Origin: JABDKH01 sp963768565
Lineage (GTDB): Bacteria > Bacteroidota > Rhodothermia > Rhodothermales > JABDKH01
DNA length: 64,000 bases
Reading direction: 5' to 3'
NCBI GenBank assembly: GCA_963768565.1
Contig: CAVYIO010000038.1
Location: 186,001-250,000 of the forward strand
Positions 45,845-55,556 of this stretch are shown here, in pieces. Both the position numbers and the translations under genes were made by a program. Positions within the stretch are counted from its first letter, which is position 1, and each line of letters begins with the position of its first letter. The notes beneath the pieces are model-generated. The model saw only the letters and a program-made list of their open reading frames with translations. It made no database searches and was not told where the DNA came from.

Positions 45845-46345
45845 ATGTCGATGTCCTTTTCCATTCGGGAGGCTGTTCCATCGGATGCAGACACGATCTG
45901 TTCTCTGATTCGAGAACTGGCAGACTTCGAGAGGCTCAGCCACGAAGCGCATCCTGACCCGTCGCTCCTCGCCGATCATTTGTCGCCCGACGCCTGCCCT
46001 CGCTGCGGCGCCCTCCTTGCCGAAACGACAGCCGGCACCATCGGCTTCGCACTCTTCTACTACAAGTACTCGACCTTCCTGACGGACTGGGGTCTTCATC
46101 TCGAAGATCTATATGTCCGTCCGGAGCATCGACGACACGGAATTGGTCAGGCGCTGTTGAAAGCCGTGGCCGGTTCGGCCACGAAGTCCGGGTGCAGACG
46201 TCTTGAACTGAGTGTGCTCGACTGGAATCGCGGCGCGATCGACTTCTATCTCCGGTTGGGGGCCGTCCCACTCGACGACTGGACGACGATGCGTTTCGTC
46301 GACGGAGCCCTGCAGCGTCTGAGTGACCCGCCTACTGCACCTTGA
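45845..46345 (+). CDS. GNAT family N-acetyltransferase (diamine acetyltransferase-like)
   Basis: 166 residues. The acetyl-CoA loop is VRPEHRRHGIGQALL; the C-terminal part has SVLDWNRGAIDFYLRLGAVP and DDWTTMRF. FLTDWGLHLEDLYVRPEH and LDWNRGAIDFY match the spermidine/diamine acetyltransferase (SAT-like) group, so an amine substrate is likely but not proven. No leader. Close behind the ATPase gene (15 bases), so co-transcribed; convergent with the small gene following, whose coding end overlaps this one by 14 bases. Confidence 0.85.
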   Translation: MSMSFSIREAVPSDADTICSLIRELADFERLSHEAHPDPSLLADHLSPDACPRCGALLAETTAGTIGFALFYYKYSTFLTDWGLHLEDLYVRPEHRRHGIGQALLKAVAGSATKSGCRRLELSVLDWNRGAIDFYLRLGAVPLDDWTTMRFVDGALQRLSDPPTAP

Positions 46346-46571
46346 CGACCTGGCCCTGAGGTGATATGCGCTCGCCCGGCCCTGGCGGCCGCGTAGGAAA
46401 CTGGCTTACCGAGACGTTCGGATCGCGGTCCTTCGCAACATAGTGCGTGTGACTCCCGTGCGGCACCTCGAAGTAGTGCTTGGTGTCGAACGTCCCGATC
46501 GATTCGAGGAACGCGACGACAATGAGGGCGCCAAGAAAGAGATATACGCCCAACTTCGTTTTGCCTTTCAT
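46332..46571 (-). CDS. Small membrane-anchored protein
   Basis: 79 residues from ATG 46571; a longer frame adds 23 unlike residues. KLGVYLFLGALIVVAFLESI is one membrane span, followed by HYFEVPHGSHTHYVAKDRDP and VSQFPTRPPGPGERISP, a His/Pro-rich tail that looks like an exposed segment. Not a named family. The frame overlaps the GNAT gene end by 14 bases on the other strand, which is compatible with a real gene pair. Confidence 0.6.
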   Translation of the reverse strand: MKGKTKLGVYLFLGALIVVAFLESIGTFDTKHYFEVPHGSHTHYVAKDRDPNVSVSQFPTRPPGPGERISPQGQVVKVQ

Positions 46572-46880
46572 CGGGTATCCGCACGGTTTGAGTAGACGAC
46601 TACGAATGGCGTATACCCGTAATGTGGGAAGGGTTTCCACCGCGGGGCACGGGGATGGGCGCCATCGACGCCGGAGTCTCGCTAATTCTCAGAGCCTTCA
46701 TGCAGCCGGCGGCCCGGAGGCCCGGCATTGACGATCAGGCGGCCGTCATCTGCGCAGGCTTCTGCGACATCGTGCAGGGAGCCCGAGACGTCCTTTCTTC
46801 TTTGCTACCTATGCTCTTAATTACGCCCGTCTCGTGGACCGCAGAGCCCGCCTCGCGACATGAATACGACGGATCATTAG
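46572..46880. other. Intergenic region upstream of the TonB receptor; no gene recognised
   Basis: About 309 bases between the small membrane protein and the receptor. A shadow frame runs through it but looks unlike a protein. AT-rich stretches near 46795-46825 (TTCTTTGCTACCTATGCTC) may include the promoter. No RNA structure noticed. Confidence 0.4.
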
Positions 46881-49163
46881 TTGGCCTCTCCACTCTTGAA
46901 TATCAGGACGCTTCTTCTCGCCGTCCTGGTTCTTTTCTCAACCCGGCTCGGCGTACAGGCCCAGACGGCGACGCTGCGAGGATTTGTCGTTGATGACGAC
47001 GGCGGAGAATCCTTGCTGGGCGTCAATATCATTCTCCGTAGTCCGGACGGTAGTGTTCGAGGCTCCGCCACCGACTCTGAGGGATTCTATATCGTCCCCC
47101 GTATCCCCGCGGGGACGTACGTTTTCACGGCGTCTTTCATCGGCTTTGAAACCGAACGTGATACGCTTGCGCTTCTCGACGGACAAACCATGACCAGGAA
47201 TATCCGGCTTCGAACGGGTCAAGCCGAAATGGACGAAGTGGTCATCGAGGCGGAGCGCGCGCGCCAACCCGCAAGCGTTACTGCAGGTCTTCAGAGTGTG
47301 AGTCCACAGGATATTGAGTTGATTCCTGCCCCCGACGTCTCAGCAGATCTTGTCAACTACATCACGACTCTTCCCGGCGTCGTTTCTACGGGCGACCGCG
47401 GCGGAAAACTCTTCATTCGGGGAGGCGAACCCACTCAGAATCTGGTGCAACTGGATGGCATGCTCCTCTATCAGCCGTTCCACATCATCGGATTCTATTC
47501 CGCTTTCCCGGCCGATATCGTCCGCAATGCGGATATATATGCCGGCGGATTCGGAGCCCGCTTCGGCGGTCGATTGTCGTCGGTTGTCGACATCTCCACC
47601 CGCAACGGTAACAAGCGACGAGTGAACGCTGCGGCGACTGTGGCGCCCTTCGTCAGTTCTGCTCGAATAGAGGGTCCTATTGTGCGGGACCGGCTATCCG
47701 TAATTCTGTCGGCTCGCCAGTCGGTCATCGATCAGGGTGCCGCACGTCTCATCGACCAGAACCTGCCGTTCCGCTTTGGCGATCAGTTTGGGAAACTGCA
47801 CGCTACCCTCAGCACGACCAGTCAATTGTCCGTCACCGGTATTCGCACTACCGATCGCGGTGTCGTAGGCCTTCAGGAAGAGTTCGCCGATATCGATTCA
47901 GACACAACCAGCCAGGTGAACTGGGAGAATCTTGCCGTCGGAACCCGATTCATCGTACTGCCATCGAGTATGCCCGTCTTCGCAGAGATTGTGCTGTCGA
48001 TCTCTCGCCTTGATCAGGAATTGGGACCACGAAATGATCCGATCCGAACCTCCTCAATTTCGATGTTCAATGGATCGGCCAACGTTACATATTTCACGGC
48101 ACGAACGGACGTGCACTGGGGGCTCTTTGTCCAGTCGTCCGAGCTTGACAGTGATCTCGGAGGACAGTTCCAGAATGTCGAGACGGAGCAGGAGTTCGTG
48201 ACGGAGGCGGGACTATATCTCGAACCTGAGATTCGTGTCACGGACGATCTCGTTGTGCAACCAGGATTACGATTGCATGCGTTCCCGAGCAAGTCAAAGA
48301 CCTTCCTCGAGCCGCGATTTCGAATCGTGTGGAAATCGGGGTCTCATCAATTGAGCGGTGCATTCGGGCAGTATCATCAACAGATCATTGGACTTAACGA
48401 TCGTCGCGACGCGGGCGACGTATTTACCGCCTGGTCCGGAGCGCCGCTGCGACTTGTTCCTTCGGCTACACACGCGATCGTCGGATACAAGCTGAGCCCG
48501 AGTTTCGGACTGGATCTATCGATCGAAGGCTACTGGAAAAAATTGACCGACCTGTCCGTGCCGGAGTGGTCGGCGTTCCCGCGCTTCACCACGAACCTGC
48601 AGCCCGCCGACGGTACCGTCTACGGCAGCGATATCCGCCTGGGAATCGACCGCGACTGGTTCTTCGGATTTCTTTCCTACGGATATTCTCGAGTCACATA
48701 CGAGGCCACGGGAGATGCGATACCCCTCTGGTTCGGTGACACGACGCAGGAGTATTCTCCCCCTCACGATCGCGAACACCAGATTAGCGCTCTGGCGAGC
48801 ATCGAATTCAAGGGATTTGATCTGAGCATTCGCTGGCAGTACGGATCCGGACTACCGTTCAGTCAATCGATTGGATTCGACAAGTTTGTCTTGATTAACG
48901 GTGAGACCGATGTGCGCCAGGAGCCTGGCGACACCCGCGTCCTGTATGGTCAGCCGTACGCCGGCAGGCTCCCGTCGTACCATCGCCTGGACGTATCGGT
49001 TGATCGAACATTCAGACTGAATCGTGCCGCTCTTACCCTTCAGGCGGGCGTGATCAACGTGTACGATCGCAACAACCTGTTCTATATGGACCTGTTCACG
49101 CTGAGTCGGGTAAATCAATTGCCGCTGATTCCGTCACTTGGAATCAAAGTCGAGGTCGACTAA
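46881..49163 (+). CDS. TonB-dependent receptor with N-terminal carboxypeptidase-regulatory-like domain
   Basis: 760 residues. Signal LLLAVLVLFSTRLGVQAQ; a CarboxypepD_reg-like beta sandwich at ~28-105 (GFVVDDDGGESLLGVNIILR, TDSEGFYIVPRIPAGTYVFT); a plug domain with LFIRGGEPTQNLVQLDGMLL and VVDISTRNG; then a barrel with alternating aromatic strands ending in INVYDRNNLFY and the C-terminal KVEVD. Start TTG 46881 (next candidate TTG at 46896). Followed closely by a DUF4249-type lipoprotein, the typical partner. Ligand unknown, possibly peptide or metal complex; not a SusCD pair. Confidence 0.9.
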   Translation: MASPLLNIRTLLLAVLVLFSTRLGVQAQTATLRGFVVDDDGGESLLGVNIILRSPDGSVRGSATDSEGFYIVPRIPAGTYVFTASFIGFETERDTLALLDGQTMTRNIRLRTGQAEMDEVVIEAERARQPASVTAGLQSVSPQDIELIPAPDVSADLVNYITTLPGVVSTGDRGGKLFIRGGEPTQNLVQLDGMLLYQPFHIIGFYSAFPADIVRNADIYAGGFGARFGGRLSSVVDISTRNGNKRRVNAAATVAPFVSSARIEGPIVRDRLSVILSARQSVIDQGAARLIDQNLPFRFGDQFGKLHATLSTTSQLSVTGIRTTDRGVVGLQEEFADIDSDTTSQVNWENLAVGTRFIVLPSSMPVFAEIVLSISRLDQELGPRNDPIRTSSISMFNGSANVTYFTARTDVHWGLFVQSSELDSDLGGQFQNVETEQEFVTEAGLYLEPEIRVTDDLVVQPGLRLHAFPSKSKTFLEPRFRIVWKSGSHQLSGAFGQYHQQIIGLNDRRDAGDVFTAWSGAPLRLVPSATHAIVGYKLSPSFGLDLSIEGYWKKLTDLSVPEWSAFPRFTTNLQPADGTVYGSDIRLGIDRDWFFGFLSYGYSRVTYEATGDAIPLWFGDTTQEYSPPHDREHQISALASIEFKGFDLSIRWQYGSGLPFSQSIGFDKFVLINGETDVRQEPGDTRVLYGQPYAGRLPSYHRLDVSVDRTFRLNRAALTLQAGVINVYDRNNLFYMDLFTLSRVNQLPLIPSLGIKVEVD

Positions 49164-49173
49164 GCGCACCGCA

Positions 49174-50095
49174 ATGCTAATCTCACAGCATCTCTCACAA
49201 CAGGGTCTTCTCGTGCGTGCGATGTTGATCCTTGCCCTGACGGCACTGGCACTTGCCGGATGCGACGAATCGGTTAACCCGTTTGTCGAGAGCGATCGGA
49301 TCTACAGCGTCTACGGTTCTCTTGATATGAATGCGGACACTCAGTACGTGCGCGTAATTCCGATAGACACGAGCCTCATCGTTCAGGGAGCAGGGAGCCA
49401 TCGACGCCATAGTGTCATCCACTGACATCAACACAAACAAGCGCGTGCAATGGAGCGACTCGCTGTTCGTTTTTCGGGATGGCTCGCGAGGACACGTGTT
49501 TTATGCTCCTCTGAGAATGGAGCCGGGGCATACTTATCGTCTCGAGTTCGTGCGGTCCGATGGACAGGCTTCAATCGCAGAAACGACCGTGCCAGGTATC
49601 CCCTCGGCAAGCATATCCGAACCCCGGCGCCTTGTGTTTTCGAGCGGCGCAGTTGAGGTAACACAGAACGTGCTCTGGAGTGGCGTTGAGCGCGCGCCGG
49701 CTGTGATCGAAATGTGGTATAGATTCTCGGGGTCGCCCCGAAGTTCGTTCACGGATATTCGCTTTGAATATCCCACTGCCGACAGGGCAACAGCCGAGCC
49801 GGGTTGGACGGTGGTCGTTCAACTCAGCGAGGACCGGAACAGAATCCTTGAGGATCTCCGACCCGAAAACTACCTGTTCCTTGGCGTTGGAATGCGATTG
49901 GTCATTCTTGATGACCAGTTTGTGCCGCCCGGTGGAATCTTCGACCCAGAGATACTTTCATCACCGGGTGCGTTCTCGAATGTCGACAACGGTTTTGGAT
50001 TTATCGGATCTGTGGGCCGCTTCGACGTTGAATGGGTGCTCGATGCCGAGACCGCAACGGCACTTCAATTTGTTTTGCCCAAGGCGAACGGCTGA
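49174..50095 (+). CDS. DUF4249-like outer-membrane lipoprotein, with one frameshift
   Basis: About 306 residues after removing one extra base near 49386-49395 (a GGG run). Leader LILALTALALAGC, lipobox Cys about residue 29. Reading continues as DAIVSSTDINTNKRVQWSDS in the second frame, then RMEPGHTYRLEFVRSDGQAS and VPGIPSASISEPRRLVFSSG to the FVLPKANG end. Such lipoproteins, as DUF4249, follow TonB receptors in Bacteroidota and probably work as the receptor's surface partner. The start is ATG 49174; a longer frame overlaps the receptor gene. Confidence 0.75.
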
Positions 50096-50140
50096 TTCGC
50101 TCCCGGACGCGCAGTCTTGTACGCTAGCACCTCATGTACC

Positions 50141-50833
50141 GTGCGAACTATCGTCATCATTCCAGCCTTCAACGAAGCCCGATCGATCGGTCTTGTCGTC
50201 GGTGACATACCGGACGGCCTGGTCGATGAGGTTGTGGTTGTAAACAACGGGTCGACTGACGAGACCGAGCGCAACGCGGCAAGTGCGGGCGCTACAGTTC
50301 TGCGTGAACCCCGCAAGGGGTACGGCTGGGCCTGCCTGTGCGGGATCGAGTACGCCAATCGGCAGGATCCCGACATCATCGTATTTCTCGACGGCGATTA
50401 CAGCGACCATCCGAACGAGATGACGGAACTTGTGACTCCCATCGTGGAGGACAGGGCCGATCTTGTCATCGGATCTCGAATGACAGGCGTACGAGAACGC
50501 GGAGCGATGCTGCCGCAGGCAATCGTCGGCAACCGCGTGGCGTGTATCCTGATGCGACTGTTCTGGGGAGCGCGGTTTACGGACCTGGGGCCGTTTCGGG
50601 CCATCCGTCGTGACGCCCTGCAACAGCTGGGCATGACGGACACGACGTACGGCTGGACCATCGAGATGCAAATCAAGGCCGTTCGTGCCGGACTTCGATG
50701 CATGGAGGTCCCCGTCTCCTATCGCCGTCGCGTCGGTGTGTCGAAGGTCACGGGCACCGTCTCGGGCACGGTCAAGGCTTCGCTGAAGATCCTTCTCACG
50801 ATTGCGAAACACGCGTTTTTGCCGCGATCGTGA
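50141..50833 (+). CDS. Family 2 glycosyltransferase
   Basis: 230 residues. GT-A fold: VRTIVIIPAFNEARSIGLVV, VVNNGSTDET with the nucleotide-binding Asn/Asp, EPRKGYGWACLCGIEYA and the DxD-like FLDGDYSDHP. The second half (GPFRAIRRDALQQLGM, TYGWTIEMQIKAVRAGLRCM, SYRRRVGVSKVTGTV) is typical of DPM1/DPG synthase-like GT2 enzymes that use polyprenyl-phosphate acceptors. No membrane span is present. The start used is GTG 50141, adjacent to the first strand; a TTG 24 bases earlier is in frame. An antisense shadow overlaps it. Confidence 0.87.
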   Translation: MRTIVIIPAFNEARSIGLVVGDIPDGLVDEVVVVNNGSTDETERNAASAGATVLREPRKGYGWACLCGIEYANRQDPDIIVFLDGDYSDHPNEMTELVTPIVEDRADLVIGSRMTGVRERGAMLPQAIVGNRVACILMRLFWGARFTDLGPFRAIRRDALQQLGMTDTTYGWTIEMQIKAVRAGLRCMEVPVSYRRRVGVSKVTGTVSGTVKASLKILLTIAKHAFLPRS

Positions 50834-50948
50834 CGACCGAAAGGAGTTTACCCGCGTGCCGCCGCGAGAAAACCGCACGAACCTTTATGCACATCTGAGC
50901 CGTACTTTCTGGACGTTCAGTTTTTCCGATTGATTACCTGGTTCTGAT

Positions 50949-51876
50949 ATGAAACCACAGGTCTGGTTTAACGGCCGGCTGGTACCGCACGAGTCCGCCA
51001 CGATCCACGTTCTGTCACACGTCGTCCACTATGGAACATCGGTCTTCGAGGGCATCCGGTGTTACAAAACGCGAGCGGGTTCTGCTGTCTTCCGCCTTCA
51101 GGAACACATGCAGCGACTGATCGACTCGGCAAAGATCTATCGGATGGAGATACCCTATTCGCTGGACGAGCTGGAGGGAGCCGTGGTCGATACGATCCAG
51201 CAGTCGGGTCTGGAGTCGTGCTACATTCGACCGGTCGTGTTTCGCGGAGCCGGCCCGATGGGAGTTAATCCTCTCAAGAACCCGGTCGAGACCGTGATCG
51301 CAGTCTGGGAGTGGGGTGCATATCTGGGTCCAGAGGCACTGGAGAACTGGTGTCGACGTCCATGTTTCATCATGGAGTAGAATGGCTCCGAACACCTTCC
51401 CGTCACTCGCCAAGGCCGGTGGCAATTATATCAATGCCGGACTGGCAAAGATGGATGCCATCCTGAACGGTTATGACGAAGGTATCATGCTGTCGGTCGA
51501 TGGGTTTGTATCGGAAGGCAGTGGGGAGAACATTTTCATTGTCAGGGACGGAGCGATTATCACGCCGCCGGACAGCCTTTCCCTTCTGCCGGGTATCACA
51601 CGCAACTCGATCATCCAGCTCGCCCGCGACCAGGAGTTCCAGGTTGAAGAAAAGCTGATACCGCGCGAAGCCCTTTACCTGGCGGATGAAGTCTTTTTCA
51701 CGGGAACGGCTGCAGAGATCACACCGATCCGGTCGATCGACAAGCACACCATCGGGGCAGGTCGTCGCGGACCTGTTACCGAGGCCCTGCAGAAGGCCTA
51801 CTTCCGCATCCTCAAAGATGGAGAGGATCCCTACGGCTGGTTGCGACCTGTGGAGGTCGCCTCGGTACAGGCCTGA
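50949..51876 (+). CDS. ilvE: Branched-chain amino acid aminotransferase, with one frameshift
   Basis: About 308 residues after removing one extra base near 51348; E. coli IlvE has 309. PLP enzyme transferring the amino group between glutamate and branched-chain 2-oxoacids. Pyridoxal Lys155 lies in FPSLAKAGGNYIN, with GMKPQVWFNGRLV at the start, HYGTSVFEGIRCYKT, YIRPVVFRGAG, GLAKMDAILNGYDEGIML, EGSGENIFIVRDG, LLPGITRNSIIQLA and ADEVFFTGTAAEITPI. As printed the protein would end after 143 residues, before the lysine. Both halves are fully conserved, so a base-call error is likely. Confidence 0.9.
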
Positions 51877-51910
51877 CGGGAAATCGGTCCGCCCGGTCTG
51901 CTCATCGCTG

Positions 51911-53836
51911 CTATCGTCTCAACACGATCAGAGCAGAGCGGTTGTCAGCGGCAGCGGATAGTCGGATCACGTAGACCCCGCCAGCCAGGTGCTGTCCGGA
52001 CGCATCGCGACCATCCCAGTTCGTCAGGTGGGACCCGGAAGTGTGAGTACGGTCCACGAGCGTGACGAGACGTCGTCCAATCAGATCATAGACCTCGATG
52101 CGTACGGCTCCTGAACGAGGCAACTCGTAATGAATCCGTGTATGCTCGTTCATGGGATTCGGGTATGGATCCGACAGGCGCAGAGCATCGGGGGTCCCAG
52201 GGAGTGGTTCATCCGAGACCGGCTTCGTCCCGGACGATGCGGTAATGACAAACGACTCCTCCTGAGCAAATGTGGAGGTATTGTACGAGTTATCAACGGC
52301 CTGGACGCTCCAGAAGTAGGTCCCGTTCGGCAGGTCCCGAATCGACCATGCGGCACTGGATCCCGCGTTTCCGCGTGAGGCTCGAGTTGGACGGCCGGTG
52401 CTTCCCAGCGGGACAGAAATCACATCACCCAGGCCCGGCGCCGTCCCGGCGCGCACATTGTAGGTGAGGGCGTCCGACGTCGTCCTGTCGTCCAATGCCG
52501 CCGACCAACGGAGTGCGACCCGTCCGCCGGATACATTAGACGAAAGCCCGGACGGTGGGTCGGGAGAAGCGTTGACCACCAGCTCCCCGTTCATGAAGAC
52601 GTTCGTGATCGCGACGCCGTCTCGATCGGGACCGATCATCACCAGGTCAAGATCACCGTCACCATCGAAATCACCGGCATCAAGGCGACCAGGGAACGTG
52701 CCGGAGATATTTGACACGTGACGGAAGCCGCTGCCCTCGTTTCGGTAGATGCGTGCGGCTGCCCTGCCAAAAACCAGATCGCTCCCACCATTCGCCAGGA
52801 TGTCCAGCGCCCCGTCATTGTCGACATCCATCCATAACGCAGAACCTCCGACGATTCCTTCGACGTCGAATGGCGCCTCTTCGAGCCCGGTACCGGCAGC
52901 GTTGCGATAGACGTGTGTGGTACCCTCGAGTATCAGATGACTCGCGGCGCCGCCCGACGCCAACAGGTCGGGAAAGCCATCTTCGTCATAATCACCCCAG
53001 TCGAGTGAACAGAAAACGAGACCGGCACCACCAAACGTGAGTTCTCGAAACATCCCGGGCTCATCGTTCAGAAACACCCGCGTTGAAAACGAGCCATCTT
53101 TCGTGGCCCCGCACAGTGCTATGTCGAGATCACCGTCGCGATCAACATCCGCCCACGCCGCATCGCCAAATGCGAGGTTGGGAAGATCCGATTCAACCGG
53201 GGAGAAGGCTCCATCGTCATTGCGGTACAACATGGTTGACGGCTCGCCTGCGACGTTCCGCCCCATCACGAAAAGATCAGAATCGCCGTCGTTGTCATAA
53301 TCTCCCCATCGCGCGACGCCCATCACAGGCGCAATGGTTGCAACACTTCGCGCCGAAAAACCGCCCGATCCATCATTCTCAAGGAGATGAACCGCGGGCG
53401 TAAACGCGCCTCCCGTCTCCCCCGTCCCGGACACGATGGCGTCCAGGTCGCCGTCTCGATCGTAGTCCGCCCAGTCCAGATCCGCGAGCCAGAGATCTGG
53501 CGCCGTATCAAGTGATGACAGCCGACGATAGTCCGCCACCGGCCTCGCCGAGCCTTCTTCAGTCGTCGTAACAACGGTGCCGACCTGCTCGAAGACGGTC
53601 GACGTGGGGGTACGCGACCCGGGTCCCGTACTGGACACCAGAACCAGATCCTGGTCCCCATCGCCATCCAGGTCGACCCACGTCACGTCGCCGAAGCTCG
53701 CGGCATCGATCAACGTCTGAACGCGATAATAGCTGAACGGCGCCTGGGCCAATGCATCCGTCGTGACGAGCCCTGCGACACCAACGAAGACCGCGACGAT
53801 CAGAGTCGCCCGTAGTCGCTGCCGATGGTTGATCAT
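51911..53836 (-). CDS. Seven-repeat FG-GAP protein with T9SS sorting domain
   Basis: 641 residues. Signal peptide LIVAVFVGVAGLVTTDALAQ. Seven FG-GAP/VCBS blades each with a W/A-x-D-x-D-x-D-G-x-x-D calcium-type loop, for example WVDLDGDGDQDLVLVS, WADYDRDGDLDAIVSG, WGDYDEDGFPDLLASG and AGDFDGDGDLDLVMIG; seven units suggest an integrin-like propeller. Next an FN3-like domain (PDPPSGLSSNVSGGRVALRW, NGTYFWSVQAVDNSYN). The last ~80 residues (SDPYPNPMNEHTRIHYELPR, VRIEVYDLIGRRLVTL, GGVYVIRLSA) are a type IX secretion type A sorting domain, so it is probably exported and anchored at the surface. Starts five bases after the paralogue upstream. Confidence 0.9.
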   Translation of the reverse strand: MINHRQRLRATLIVAVFVGVAGLVTTDALAQAPFSYYRVQTLIDAASFGDVTWVDLDGDGDQDLVLVSSTGPGSRTPTSTVFEQVGTVVTTTEEGSARPVADYRRLSSLDTAPDLWLADLDWADYDRDGDLDAIVSGTGETGGAFTPAVHLLENDGSGGFSARSVATIAPVMGVARWGDYDNDGDSDLFVMGRNVAGEPSTMLYRNDDGAFSPVESDLPNLAFGDAAWADVDRDGDLDIALCGATKDGSFSTRVFLNDEPGMFRELTFGGAGLVFCSLDWGDYDEDGFPDLLASGGAASHLILEGTTHVYRNAAGTGLEEAPFDVEGIVGGSALWMDVDNDGALDILANGGSDLVFGRAAARIYRNEGSGFRHVSNISGTFPGRLDAGDFDGDGDLDLVMIGPDRDGVAITNVFMNGELVVNASPDPPSGLSSNVSGGRVALRWSAALDDRTTSDALTYNVRAGTAPGLGDVISVPLGSTGRPTRASRGNAGSSAAWSIRDLPNGTYFWSVQAVDNSYNTSTFAQEESFVITASSGTKPVSDEPLPGTPDALRLSDPYPNPMNEHTRIHYELPRSGAVRIEVYDLIGRRLVTLVDRTHTSGSHLTNWDGRDASGQHLAGGVYVIRLSAAADNRSALIVLRR

Positions 53837-53841
53837 ATTCG

Positions 53842-55464
53842 TCAGGCCCCGATGCTAAATGTCTGCTCGACGGCGAAAGGTGACCCCGCGAAGGAGTTGT
53901 CTATTGTCTGCACGCTCCAGTAGTAGGTGCCGGGTGCCAGCCCTTCGAGGCGCCACTGCGTGCCATGGCCGGCATTGCCCTCGTCCAACAGATACCGTTG
54001 GCCCGAAACCGGATTTGCATGCGGCGACGCGATATCGACTCCGCCCGATGTTGAACCAACCCGTACGCTATACATCAAGCCCGGTGAAGGGCTATTCGGG
54101 TCCACCGCACTCTCCCACGACAGCTCTACAGACGATCCGGTGACTGTACTCTGCAGTCCAGTCGGCTGCAGCGGTGGCAGGTTCTTCGCGAAACCGGCAT
54201 TGCGATACATGGTCGTCATCGCGTCTCCTCGTCCCCTGTCGCCCATCACCAGCAGATCGAGATCCGAATCGTGGTCATAGTCCGCCATGCTGATTTCACC
54301 GTAAGCCAGACCCGGAATCGGCTGGGCGCCGAGTCCCGTAAGCTGAATTTGTCCGCACGCAAACGACCCGCCCGTACCCTGCAAACATGCCTGCGTAATG
54401 TTCGATCCGAATGCCTCTCTTCGACCCAGAATTACAATATCGAGATCGCCATCGCGATCAAAATCGATCCATTGAATGTCGCCGTAGTAGACACCTGGCA
54501 GCTGCGCAGCAACCTCCGAAAGTAAACCCGCGTCGTTGCGAAAGAGACGCGTCACGCCAGATCCGAATAGTGGACTGAGCTGGTAGCCGGATAACACCAG
54601 ATCGGGGTCGCCGTCGCTGTCGAAGTCACCCCAGCTTGATGACGAGAAACTTGCGCCCGGAAGGCCCTGACCCGAGTCGCTAAACGCATCGCTGCCTTCA
54701 TTCCGATAAATCAACGCGTGCGGCTGGCCCTCTTCTTCCGATCCGGAGACGAACAGGTCAAGGTCGCCGTCGCCGTCGAAATCGACCCACTCCAGATCGC
54801 CGTATGCCAGCGAAACGAACGATGTGGAGACTTCTGTAAACTGGCCAGGCCCGTCGTTCTTGTAGATCGTTACCAGATGACGACCATCCGCCTGTACACC
54901 CGACAAGGCCAGATCGAGATCACCGTCCATGTCGTAGTCTCCCCAATCCACCGAGCCACCGTACAGTCCAACCAGCTCGACGCCGTCGACCGCCACAATC
55001 TGATTACCGGTGGAGCGGTACAGGATGGTCTCGGGGTTCATGGCGTCGTCCACGGATGTCGCCCCCTGCACGACCAGATCCAGATCGCCGTCGTTATCAT
55101 AGTCCCCCCATGCGGCGTCAGTGAGCCACATAGGTGTAATCGTTCGGGTGCCGAAGTAATTGTAGATCAGCGTATTCAGTTCGGGACGACTCGGCGAGCT
55201 CCGAAAGACGTCTCCGAATAGCGGCACGGTTACGAGACTTGACACCGGCAACCGCCCGACCATGACAAAGTCCATCTCTCCGTCGCCGTTGAAGTCGCCC
55301 CATTCATGGGAGCCGAACGTGATCCTGAGCGATGAACTCAAGCCCAGTACATCGTCAGGTACGTTGGGAACCGGGATGTCAAACGGCTGGCTCAGAGCGG
55401 TCGAGACATTCATCAGCCCGCACATGGCAGCGGCCGCTGCGAATCGGCTCAAAGATCGGATCAT
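53842..55464 (-). CDS. Seven-repeat FG-GAP protein without a sorting domain (paralogue)
   Basis: 540 residues. Leader MIRSLSRFAAAAAMCGLMNV; start moved to ATG 55464 because it directly precedes this leader. Seven FG-GAP loops: WGDFNGDGEMDFVMVG, WGDYDNDGDLDLVVQG, WGDYDMDGDLDLALSG, WVDFDGDGDLDLFVSG, WGDFDSDGDPDLVLSG, WIDFDRDGDLDIVILG, ADYDHDSDLDLLVMG. An FN3-like module (PTGLQSTVTGSSVELSW, GTYYWSVQTIDNSFAG) ends at VEQTFSIGA. Unlike its neighbour, it lacks the C-terminal T9SS sorting domain. Tandem paralogue; same operon as the gene after it. Confidence 0.88.
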   Translation of the reverse strand: MIRSLSRFAAAAAMCGLMNVSTALSQPFDIPVPNVPDDVLGLSSSLRITFGSHEWGDFNGDGEMDFVMVGRLPVSSLVTVPLFGDVFRSSPSRPELNTLIYNYFGTRTITPMWLTDAAWGDYDNDGDLDLVVQGATSVDDAMNPETILYRSTGNQIVAVDGVELVGLYGGSVDWGDYDMDGDLDLALSGVQADGRHLVTIYKNDGPGQFTEVSTSFVSLAYGDLEWVDFDGDGDLDLFVSGSEEEGQPHALIYRNEGSDAFSDSGQGLPGASFSSSSWGDFDSDGDPDLVLSGYQLSPLFGSGVTRLFRNDAGLLSEVAAQLPGVYYGDIQWIDFDRDGDLDIVILGRREAFGSNITQACLQGTGGSFACGQIQLTGLGAQPIPGLAYGEISMADYDHDSDLDLLVMGDRGRGDAMTTMYRNAGFAKNLPPLQPTGLQSTVTGSSVELSWESAVDPNSPSPGLMYSVRVGSTSGGVDIASPHANPVSGQRYLLDEGNAGHGTQWRLEGLAPGTYYWSVQTIDNSFAGSPFAVEQTFSIGA

Positions 55465-55556
55465 GGCGGGTGGAAAAGAGGACGGCTCGGAAAAGTCAGG
55501 CACCAATTAACGCCCGCCCGGCGAGAATTGAAAGGCGTAATAATCGACGAGCAGGG

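Noticed and set aside
46622..46993. 123-residue plus-strand frame before the TonB receptor
   Set aside because: Overlaps the receptor leader in another frame, and its composition is not convincing.
50132..50878. 248-residue minus-strand frame over the GT2 gene
   Set aside because: Antisense shadow; the plus strand shows the GT2 motifs.
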